Origin: JAWCQZ01 sp038869515 [NCBI: Halobacteria archaeon]
GTDB lineage: Archaea > Halobacteriota > Syntropharchaeia > JACQPP01
Reading direction: 5' to 3'
Length of the DNA stretch: 64,000 bases
Assembly (NCBI GenBank): GCA_038869515.1
Contig: JAWCQZ010000009.1
Coordinates: 1-64,000 of the forward strand
Below, one piece after another: positions 9,083-15,851 of this stretch. Below the pieces are notes generated by a model that did no database searches, was not told the DNA's origin, and worked only from the letters and a program-made list of their open reading frames with translations. Each line of letters starts with the position of its first letter. Within the stretch, counting starts at the first letter, position 1. The position numbers and the translations under genes were made by a program.

Positions 9083-9787
9083 ATGGGTCGCATCAAGACG
9101 TTCATTGACGGATTCGACGCCCATCTGGGCGGAGGAATCCCCGAGGGGCACATCGTGCTCCTGTGCGGCACCCCGGGGACCATGAAGTCCACCGTCGGAT
9201 ACTACATCCTCTGGCACAACGCGAAGGAGCGCGGCCTCAAGGGCTCCTACATCTCCCTGGAGCAGGACGAGCCCGGCCTGGTGTCGCAGATGGACGCCCT
9301 CGGGATGAAGCGGGAGGAGGTCAGGGAGAAGATGGGGGTCCTGGACGTGGGCCGGCTCCGGCGGGAGACCAAGGACTTCGGATGGAAGAAGGGCAAGATG
9401 GACATCATCAAGACGCTCATCGAGGAAGAGAAGAAGAGGCTCAAGTTCGACCTCATGGTCCTCGACTCCCTGAACATCCAGGAACTGATGTCGCCGGGGG
9501 AGGACAAGCGCATCGACATCTTCGACTTCTTCGGCTGGCTCAAGGAACTGAAGTGCACGAGTTTGGTCATCTCCGAGATGCTCATCGAGGACCGGGAGTT
9601 CGGCCGCCACGGCGCGGGCTTCCTCTCCGACGGCATCTTCCTCCTCAGCCTCGACCGGGTGGACGAAATCCACCGGAGGCGCCGCATCACCTGCATGAAG
9701 ATGCGGGGCACGGCCCACAGCACCGACTCCTTCGCGCTCATTTTGAAGGATGGAAGGCTGATTGCGACAGAGGCCATTTTGGAATAG
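9083..9787 (+). CDS. KaiC-like RecA-family ATPase
   Basis: A 234-aa single-domain KaiC/RadA-type P-loop ATPase. Walker A is GTPGTMKST (29-37) and Walker B is FDLMVLDSLN (about 127-136). There is no recognisable DNA-binding or output domain. Archaeal relatives include archaellum ArlH and many regulatory ATPases; no archaellum genes are nearby, so I do not assign it to motility. It is divergent from the DUF835 sensor and 400 nt upstream of a second KaiC-like protein lacking Walker A, suggesting a signalling set. Confidence 0.85.
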   Translation: MGRIKTFIDGFDAHLGGGIPEGHIVLLCGTPGTMKSTVGYYILWHNAKERGLKGSYISLEQDEPGLVSQMDALGMKREEVREKMGVLDVGRLRRETKDFGWKKGKMDIIKTLIEEEKKRLKFDLMVLDSLNIQELMSPGEDKRIDIFDFFGWLKELKCTSLVISEMLIEDREFGRHGAGFLSDGIFLLSLDRVDEIHRRRRITCMKMRGTAHSTDSFALILKDGRLIATEAILE

Positions 9788-9811
9788 AACTGTTTCATAC
9801 GCAGGACCATT

Positions 9812-10160
9812 TTGGGTCACTCGACGGGCCGCGCGCTCGGCGGGCTATTCGCCCCTCGCTCCCTTCGGTCGCTCGGGCCTCATCGGCGGCTGTGGTGTGC
9901 GCTCGCGATGCTCGCGCCACCACACAATTGCCGCCTACGCCCGCCGTCGCGCTGCGGCCCTTGCGCTTGCAACGGCCTCTTGAAGTGTGCCATTTGCTCT
10001 AGTGCGAGCTCGCGCACAAGCGAGGCGGCCAGCGGCGCCAATTTGCGACGAGCCCCGAGCGCAGCGAGGGGCGAGGAGCGGCGCCGGCGAGGGCGAGCGC
10101 AGCGAGCCCGAGCCTGGCCGCCGAGCGTGCGCGAGCGCCGAGTTCCAGAAACGGCAACAT
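9812..10160 (+). repeat. Dispersed GC-rich intergenic element (two parts)
   Basis: A 400-nt non-coding gap between the two KaiC-like genes. Its left end (9814-9838) contains CGGGCCGCGCGCTC and matches 14652-14676 at 23 of 25 bases. Its right part (about 9988-10137) shares GGCGCCAATTTGC and GAGGAGCGGCGC with 26985-27040, and GGCCGCCGAGCGTG with 32902-32923. It is full of short gagcgcagcgag-type imperfect palindromes. Confidence 0.65.
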
Positions 10161-10187
10161 TTTCTATTCTCCCCCTGCTTCCCGTAG

Positions 10188-10826
10188 ATGACCCCCGCCT
10201 CCCGCGTCTCCACCGGCATCCCCCTTCTGGACCTCATCCTCGGCGGGGGCTTCCCGGGGGGCTCCCTGGTCTGCCTCCTCACCGACTCGATGAGCAACGC
10301 GGAGGTCTTCCTCTACCACTTCTCGGGGACCCGGGAGACGGTCTTCTTCGTCACCGACCAGGGCCCCGAGGAGCAGGAGACCCGGATGAGAGACCTGGGG
10401 CTCCAGACCGCTTCCGTCCGCTTCCTCGGCGGGGCCCGGGGGCGCTACCTCATCGAGCCGGAGATGAAGAAAATCCGGGAGGAGGGGAAGTCCCTGAATA
10501 TCGTGGTGAACACCTTCTCCTCCTGGGTCGAGACGGCCGAGAGCGCCGAGGGGGTCCGGAAACTCCTGGCGCGGCTGCGGGAGACGGTGGCGTCCACCGG
10601 CAGCGTCGCTCTCCTCTTCTTCTACCGGGGGACCCACCCCAAGGATATCGAGAACCTGGTGGTGAACTCCTGCGACGTCGTCATGAGCATCGAGTCCCGG
10701 ATGGAGGCCCGCGGCCTCGAGACCACTCTGAGCATCCCCAAAATCCGGGGCATGAGCCCCATCCAGAGCCTGCGGGTCGTCGTGGGCGAGCGCATCGTGA
10801 TTGACACGACCCGGCAGATCGCCTGA
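10188..10826 (+). CDS. KaiC-like protein with degenerate Walker A
   Basis: A 212-aa RecA-fold protein that opens like KaiC (STGIPLLDLILGGGFPGGS) but where the P-loop should be it reads LLTDSMSNAEVF, with no GxGKT. ATP binding by the normal mechanism is therefore unlikely, and it resembles the pseudo-ATPase KaiC-like proteins known in archaea. Later strands (TVFFVTDQ, VALLFFYRG) keep the fold. A TATA-like attttctat lies about 25 nt upstream. It probably works with the catalytic KaiC-like protein upstream; that partnership is inferred from position only. Confidence 0.75.
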   Translation: MTPASRVSTGIPLLDLILGGGFPGGSLVCLLTDSMSNAEVFLYHFSGTRETVFFVTDQGPEEQETRMRDLGLQTASVRFLGGARGRYLIEPEMKKIREEGKSLNIVVNTFSSWVETAESAEGVRKLLARLRETVASTGSVALLFFYRGTHPKDIENLVVNSCDVVMSIESRMEARGLETTLSIPKIRGMSPIQSLRVVVGERIVIDTTRQIA

Positions 10827-10856
10827 TCGCCGCCGCGGGGGAGCCGCCCCGGCGCG

Positions 10857-12953
10857 CTACGTGAACAGCGCGTGGGGAATCGCCATGGCCAGGCGGGCCG
10901 GGAACCACTCCACCGGCTCCCGGAAGGTCTCGTAGAGGTTCGACGCGACGACGGCTCCGCCGGGGGAGCGGAGGCTCGCCCGGATTTCGGCCCCGGGAGC
11001 GACCTCCCACTCGAACTCCCCTGCGCGCCCGGAGCCGTCCGCCGGAGCCCCGACGGGGACCTCCCAACGGAGGCCTCCGGGCCCTTCGGCGACGAGGGCG
11101 CCCCGGAACGGCGCGGAGGTGTCGTTGAGGGCCCACGCGACGGCCCGCAGGCGGCCCTTCCGGAAGCGCCACTCCAAACTCGGCAGAAGGGGCTGGCACG
11201 ACTCCCGGACCGCGTCGAAGGCCCGTTTCCTCTCCCCGGAGTGTTCGACGACGCTCCACGAGACGCAGGGCCACGGCTCGTTCCACATCCACAGGGCGAG
11301 GCCCCCGCAGGGGTGGTCCGGGTCGTCCTTCCGCCGCCGGTGGTGCTCAATCGCCATCTTGAGATAAGCGGCCTGGGCGCGCTGGCTGGCGTCCACATGC
11401 TCTTCGAGGGCCGGGTGCTTCGCCTTGAGGAAGACCCGCACGTAGCGGTTGAGTTTCAGCATCGATGCCTTGTGGAACCTCCACCCCGGCCCGGGCGGCC
11501 ACGGATTGGACAGCATCCGCTTCATGGTCCCGACGGACGGGCACGCCTGGAGGCCGAACTCGCTGACGAATGGGGCCGTGTTCCGCTTGCAGGCCTGCAG
11601 GGGCGCGAGCATGTGCCAGACGTTCCAGTCGTGGACGTCGCCGTGGCGGGGAGAGGAGGGGTGGTACGGGCGGGTGGGGTCGAAGGCCCGCACCGTCTCC
11701 TCGAGGGCGCGGAACAGCCGGGCGTTGCGCCACGCGCTGTACTCGTTCCCCCCGCACCAGAGGAAGAGGCTCGGGTGGTTCCGCAGCTCCCGGACGATGC
11801 CGGCAGCCTCCTGCCGCGCCAGATCGCAGAAGGCCCGCGACTGCTCGTAGGTCTTGCAGGCGAAGGGGAGGTCCTGCCAGACGAGGAGGCCGAGGCGGTC
11901 GCAGAGGTCGTAGAAGAGCCGTGGTTCCCGGAGGCCGCCGCCCCAGACGCGGAGGAAGTTGATGTTGGCGTCGCGGGCGGCCCGGAGCAGTTCTTCGTAG
12001 CGCTTTTCGTCGAGCCGCAGGAGGCTGTCGGGGGGCACCCAGTTGGCGCCCCGGAGGAACTCGCGGCGGCCGTTGACCTTGAACGACCAGAGGCTCTTCC
12101 CCGGGCCTTCGGGCCGCAGGGGCGTCCGCTCAACGGTCCGGAGGCCGACCGGGACCTCCACAGCGTCCGAGTCTTCGAGAGCGACGCGGAGGGCGTGGAG
12201 GGCCGGTTCACCGCGGTCCCAGGGGTCCCAGGGGCCGAGTCCCGCGGTCGGAAGGTGGAGGATGCTCCACCCCCCGGGCGCGCACGTGGCGGCGGGGAGC
12301 CCCGCCACGGAAGCCCGGAGGGTCCGCGGGCCGGGGGGCCCCTCGACCCGGAGCTCTACCCGCAGCCCCCGCCCGTCCGAGGCCGCGAACAGGTCGGCGA
12401 TGCGGGCGGGGCCGGTCTCGAAGAGGGTCACTTCGTCCCAGAGGCCGCTGGTCACGATTCGCGGCGCGAAGTCCCACCGGTAGCCGAACTGCGCCTTCAG
12501 CGCCCGGCGGCGCTTCCGGGGCGGAGGGTCCAGACGGACCGCCAGAAGATTCTCCGGCCGGAGGTGCGGGGCGATGTCGAACTCGACGGGAGAGAACATC
12601 CCGACGTGGCGCCCGAGCCGTTCGCCGTTGAGCCAGAACTCCGCGTCGCAGTCCACCCCCGCGAACCGGAGCCAGAGGCGGCGGCCGGGAGCGACGGAGG
12701 CCGTAAAACGGACCCGGTACCACCACTCCCGGAGCGCGGTGGGCTCCAGGAGGCGGGCGTTCTCGTCCCGGTACGGGTCGGGGAGGAGGCCCGCCTCGAC
12801 CAGCGCCGCCTGGACCGTCCCGGGAACCCGGGCGGGGATTCCGCCGGGCGGGTCGCTGTCGGGGAGGTGCGCCCCCGCCTCCAGGCCTCTTCCGGGCTCG
12901 AACCCGTGGAGGGTCCAGGGGCCGTCGAGGGGGCGCGCGTCGGGCCGGAGCAC
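10857..12953 (-). CDS. Beta-mannosidase, glycoside hydrolase family 2
   Basis: Releases terminal beta-D-mannose residues. The 698-aa protein has the GH2 order: N-terminal jelly roll (WYRVRF, FAGVDCDAEFWLNG), immunoglobulin-like domain, then the TIM barrel with FLRVWGGG, the acid/base in CGGNE (E404) and the nucleophile in VSEFGLQ (E465). It is about 100 residues shorter than many beta-mannosidases, mainly at the C-terminus. No signal peptide is present, so it acts inside the cell. The start is GTG, 24 nt from a TATA-like box shared with the divergent Fic gene. Confidence 0.9.
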   Translation of the reverse strand: MLRPDARPLDGPWTLHGFEPGRGLEAGAHLPDSDPPGGIPARVPGTVQAALVEAGLLPDPYRDENARLLEPTALREWWYRVRFTASVAPGRRLWLRFAGVDCDAEFWLNGERLGRHVGMFSPVEFDIAPHLRPENLLAVRLDPPPRKRRRALKAQFGYRWDFAPRIVTSGLWDEVTLFETGPARIADLFAASDGRGLRVELRVEGPPGPRTLRASVAGLPAATCAPGGWSILHLPTAGLGPWDPWDRGEPALHALRVALEDSDAVEVPVGLRTVERTPLRPEGPGKSLWSFKVNGRREFLRGANWVPPDSLLRLDEKRYEELLRAARDANINFLRVWGGGLREPRLFYDLCDRLGLLVWQDLPFACKTYEQSRAFCDLARQEAAGIVRELRNHPSLFLWCGGNEYSAWRNARLFRALEETVRAFDPTRPYHPSSPRHGDVHDWNVWHMLAPLQACKRNTAPFVSEFGLQACPSVGTMKRMLSNPWPPGPGWRFHKASMLKLNRYVRVFLKAKHPALEEHVDASQRAQAAYLKMAIEHHRRRKDDPDHPCGGLALWMWNEPWPCVSWSVVEHSGERKRAFDAVRESCQPLLPSLEWRFRKGRLRAVAWALNDTSAPFRGALVAEGPGGLRWEVPVGAPADGSGRAGEFEWEVAPGAEIRASLRSPGGAVVASNLYETFREPVEWFPARLAMAIPHALFT

Positions 12954-12971
12954 GGTCCAGGCTTGTCGGGA

Positions 12972-12981
12972 TTCATTAAAG
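12972..12981. promoter_or_regulatory. TATA-like box between two divergent leaderless genes
   Basis: The only AT-rich stretch (ttcattaaag) in the 49-nt gap. Its centre is about 26 nt from the Fic start at 13003 and 24 nt from the mannosidase start at 12953, so one symmetric box could drive both directions. Confidence 0.5.
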
Positions 12982-13002
12982 GGTTGAGTCCCCTCTGGAC
13001 GG

Positions 13003-13431
13003 ATGGCCGGGCAAGGAGCGCGCGAAGGCCCCTACGAGTGGCTCGGCCTGCTGGACGGAGCCCTCCTGACCGAGTTCCACGACATCGCCGCCACCCGGGG
13101 GCGCCTCGACCGGCCGGGCGTGCGCAACCGGGCGGCCCTCGACCACCTGGCCTCCCATCTCCGCGCGATGGGCGTCGAGACGAAGCCCCCGGAGGCCATC
13201 GCGGCCTACGCCATGTGGTATGTGGTCATGGAGCAGGTCTTCTGGGACGGCAACCACCGGACCGCGGAGACCCTCGGGCTCTACATCCTCAAACTCTTCG
13301 ACTACGACCTGGGGGCGGAGGAGGTCGAACTGGCCCGGTTCGTGCGCTCCATCGACCTCCAGGGGCTCCAACCCGACGAAATCCGGAAGTGGCTCCGGAA
13401 GAAGATGGTCCGCGCCGAGGAGCCGACGTGA
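13003..13431 (+). CDS. Fic/Doc-like protein, catalytic His absent
   Basis: A 142-aa protein with the Fic-fold core FWDGNHRTAE (80-89), matching the HxFx(D/E)GNxR loop of Fic AMP-transferases and Doc toxins. The catalytic histidine position, two residues before Phe80, is Gln78 (EQVFWDGN), so ordinary AMPylation is doubtful. The helix pattern and length fit the small Doc-like group. No antitoxin is recognisable beside it; the neighbour at 13432 is a 61-aa convergent ORF. The transcript looks leaderless from the box at 12972. Confidence 0.7.
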   Translation: MAGQGAREGPYEWLGLLDGALLTEFHDIAATRGRLDRPGVRNRAALDHLASHLRAMGVETKPPEAIAAYAMWYVVMEQVFWDGNHRTAETLGLYILKLFDYDLGAEEVELARFVRSIDLQGLQPDEIRKWLRKKMVRAEEPT

Positions 13432-13617
13432 CTACTCTTTGTGGTCCCCGAGCAGTTCGAGAGACTCTTCGTGGCGTTTGACGATGCCACGGACCAGCCG
13501 CCGGGAGAGGTTGCAGAACAGCGCCTTCTTCCGCGCCTCCAGCATGGCCAGACGCTCCCCGAGCCGCGCGCGCGTGGGGTTTCGGGCCTCTCCGGAACCC
13601 GCCTCGTTGACTTCCAT
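13432..13617 (-). CDS. Small hypothetical protein, 61 aa
   Basis: A short charged ORF (MEVNEAGSGEARNPT...) predicted to be helical, with LGERLAMLEARKKALF followed by RGIVKRHEESLELLG. Its stop abuts the stop of the Fic-like gene without overlap, and a TATA-like ggataaaaag at 13641-13650 lies about 29 nt from its start and about 23 nt from the divergent ABC gene. No family recognised. The precise fit between neighbours is the main evidence that it is real. Confidence 0.5.
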   Translation of the reverse strand: MEVNEAGSGEARNPTRARLGERLAMLEARKKALFCNLSRRLVRGIVKRHEESLELLGDHKE

Positions 13618-13668
13618 CCCCAATCCTCCGGCGGCGAAGGATAAAAAGCCGCTCCCCGGAAGGGCCCC

Positions 13669-14628
13669 ATGGACGCCATCCGGGCCACGGGGCTCCTCAA
13701 ACGCTACGGGGGCGGGACCGCCCTCGACGGCCTCGACCTCGAGGTCCCCGAGGGGCGGGTCTTCGGCCTCCTGGGGCCGAACGGAGCGGGCAAGACCACG
13801 TTTCTCGCGGTCTGCTCCGGCCTCCTGAAGCCCGACGGGGGGCGGGTGGAGGTGCTCGGCCTCGACCCGGTCCGGGAGGGGCGCAAGGTCCGCTCCCTCC
13901 TCAACCTCTGCAGCGGCCACGCCAACTTCCTCTGGAACCTGCGGGTCGAGGAGATTCTCCGGTATTACGCCATGCTCTACTCGGTCCCGCGGGCGGAGCG
14001 GGAGGCGCGCATCTCCCTCCTCGTGGAGCAATTGGAGTTGGGGCCCTGGCGGAGGGCCCGCTTCGACACCCTGAGCACCGGCGCCAAGCAGCGGCTGGCG
14101 GTGGCGAAGGCGCTGGTGAACCGGCCGAGGCTCCTCCTGCTTGACGAGCCCACTCTGGGCCTCGACCCCGACATCAGCCGCAAGGTCCGGGCCTACCTGA
14201 AGCGACTGCGGGCGGCGGGCGGCACGACCATGGTCGTCACCTCCCACAACATGGCGGAAATCGAGGAGTTGTGCGACGAGGTGGCGTTCATCCGGAAGGG
14301 CAGGGTCGTCGCGCGAGGCTCGCCGGAGGAGTTGAAGCGGCAGTTCAAGTTCCGCTACTGCGTCACCCTGGGGGTCGAGGGGGGTCCGGCCTTCCTCGAC
14401 CTGCCGGTCGAACATGTGCGGGAGGGGGCGAGGCCCCCGACCCACCCCGTTTCCGTCTCGGAACACGAGGGTCGGGGGCCGAGAGTGCTGAAGTTCGAGG
14501 TGGAGAGGCTGGAGAGGCTCGGGGAGGTGGTGACCCGCCTCGCGCAGAAGGGGGCCTCCATCCGCGAAATCCGGGTGGAGGAGCCGGACTTGGAGGAGGT
14601 GTTCATGGAGTTGGCGAAGGGGGGATGA
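13669..14628 (+). CDS. ABC transporter ATP-binding subunit
   Basis: A 319-aa ABC-2 type exporter ATPase (CcmA/DrrA-like). Walker A is GPNGAGKTT (about 43-51), the signature is LSTGAKQRLAVAKAL, and Walker B LLLLDEPTLGLD is followed by the switch histidine in VVTSHNM. A C-terminal accessory region of about 90 residues is typical of drug/lipid/Na exporters. It pairs with the permease at 14839, although an intergenic repeat of about 200 nt separates them. The substrate cannot be read from the sequence. Confidence 0.93.
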   Translation: MDAIRATGLLKRYGGGTALDGLDLEVPEGRVFGLLGPNGAGKTTFLAVCSGLLKPDGGRVEVLGLDPVREGRKVRSLLNLCSGHANFLWNLRVEEILRYYAMLYSVPRAEREARISLLVEQLELGPWRRARFDTLSTGAKQRLAVAKALVNRPRLLLLDEPTLGLDPDISRKVRAYLKRLRAAGGTTMVVTSHNMAEIEELCDEVAFIRKGRVVARGSPEELKRQFKFRYCVTLGVEGGPAFLDLPVEHVREGARPPTHPVSVSEHEGRGPRVLKFEVERLERLGEVVTRLAQKGASIREIRVEEPDLEEVFMELAKGG

Positions 14629-14640
14629 TGCGAATGTTCC

Positions 14641-14800
14641 AGGGAGGTTCGGGGTCTCTCGTCGGGCCGCGCGCTCTTAAACCGCCCACGAACTCTCACA
14701 TTGCGAAACGAAAACGGAGTGAGTTCGGGGCGGTTTGCCCTATTCGGCGCTCGCTTCGCTCGCTCCTCGCCGGCGGCTGTGACCTCTGGGTATTTTCTCG
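14641..14800 (+). repeat. Dispersed GC-rich intergenic element
   Basis: The 210-nt gap between the ABC ATPase and its permease holds an element whose head (14652-14676) matches 9814-9838 at 23 of 25 bases; a later part (TATTCGGCGCTCGC ... GGCGGCTGTG) also parallels 9845-9897. It interrupts what is normally a tightly spaced operon. Confidence 0.65.
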
Positions 14801-14838
14801 GAGTTCACAGTTAGAGCATAGAGGGGGTGCCTGAATCC

Positions 14839-15612
14839 ATGTCCCTCACCCCCCTCCTGGGCTTCGCCTACCGCAACTGGCTCGTCGTCCGCCGGAACGT
14901 CTTCACCCTCTTCGAACTGCTCTTCTGGCCCTTCTTCGGGATGGCGGCAGTGGGCATCCTCGCCTCCGCCGCCGACCTGAGCGAGGCGTTCCTCGCCGTC
15001 CTGCTCACCGGCGCCATCGCGGTCAGCGTCCTCCAGGTGGCGCAGATCGACGTCGCCTACGTCCTCCTATTCGACGCCTGGGGGAAGAGCCTCAAGCACA
15101 CCTTCCTCGCCCCGGTGGAGGCGCGCCACTACGTGGCGGGGGCCTGGCTCGTGGGGGCCCTCCGGGGCCTCGCGGTATTCGCCGGGCTCGCCCTCTTCGC
15201 AGCGGCCGCCTTCGGGCTCGACCTCGGGAGGCCGGGAGCCGCGGGCTGGGGGCTCTTCCTCGCGGGCCTTCTCCTCGACGCCGCCGCCCTCGGGGCGCTC
15301 ACCTGCGCCCTGCTGCTCCTCTTCGGCCTCCGGGCGGAGGTCGCGGCGTGGAGCCTGAGTTTGCTCATGGTGTTCCTCTCGGGCTTCTACGCGCCCGCGT
15401 CGGCCTACCCGGGGCTGCTCTACGACCTCTCCCGGGCGCTTCCCACCAGCCACCTGCTCGAATACATCCGGGGGTTCTACGGCGGGTCGCCGGGGGACAT
15501 CGCCCTGGGCCTGGGGCTGTCGCTGCTGCTCCTGCTCCTCTCCGGGCTCGCGCTGCGGGGAGCGACGGAGAGGGCGAAGAGAACGGGGATGGTGCTGAAA
15601 CTCTCGGAATGA
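14839..15612 (+). CDS. ABC-2 type transporter permease
   Basis: A 257-aa integral membrane protein with six hydrophobic segments and the usual ABC-2 layout, including the last long segment (LGLGLSLLLLLLSGLAL). It is the partner of the ATPase at 13669. I prefer ATG 14839 over GTG 14827 because it begins closer to the first conserved segment. The ABC-2 fold points to export of a lipid, drug or polysaccharide, or to Na+ extrusion; nothing in the sequence decides which. Confidence 0.88.
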   Translation: MSLTPLLGFAYRNWLVVRRNVFTLFELLFWPFFGMAAVGILASAADLSEAFLAVLLTGAIAVSVLQVAQIDVAYVLLFDAWGKSLKHTFLAPVEARHYVAGAWLVGALRGLAVFAGLALFAAAAFGLDLGRPGAAGWGLFLAGLLLDAAALGALTCALLLLFGLRAEVAAWSLSLLMVFLSGFYAPASAYPGLLYDLSRALPTSHLLEYIRGFYGGSPGDIALGLGLSLLLLLLSGLALRGATERAKRTGMVLKLSE

Positions 15613-15729
15613 TATCGAACTCGACGGCCCCTGGGCGAGGGGGGCGGGCAGATTCTCCGCACCGGCCTGGCCCTCTCCGCCGTCACAAGAATTTTCGCTG
15701 CGCGAACATTCTTAAAAGGCCCGCCGGCG

Positions 15730-15793
15730 GACGCCCCGGCCTTCAGGCCGGGGCGTCGCAGAACTCGCGCGAGCGCAGCGAGCGCGAGTTCTG
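15730..15793. terminator. Two strong hairpins between convergent genes
   Basis: 15730-15757 is a perfect 12-bp stem with a TTCA loop (GACGCCCCGGCC arm). 15759-15793 is a second 12-bp perfect stem (CAGAACTCGCGC arm) with an 11-nt gagcgcagcga loop. They lie between the ABC permease and the convergent PEGA protein, where a bidirectional transcription barrier is plausible. The loop motif also belongs to the dispersed intergenic element family. Confidence 0.5.
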
Positions 15794-15851
15794 TCACGGG
15801 CCGCGCATTCAAAGTGGAGTCCCGGGGAGAGGTGTCCAGGGTCTCCGCAGA

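Noticed and set aside
9083-9787. ArlH (archaellum ATPase) annotation for the KaiC-like protein
   Set aside because: No archaellin, ArlI or ArlJ genes are nearby and the sequence shows only the general KaiC fold.
9812-10160. CRISPR array in the repetitive gap
   Set aside because: The repeats are irregular palindromes without constant repeat length or unique spacers; no cas genes are in the window.
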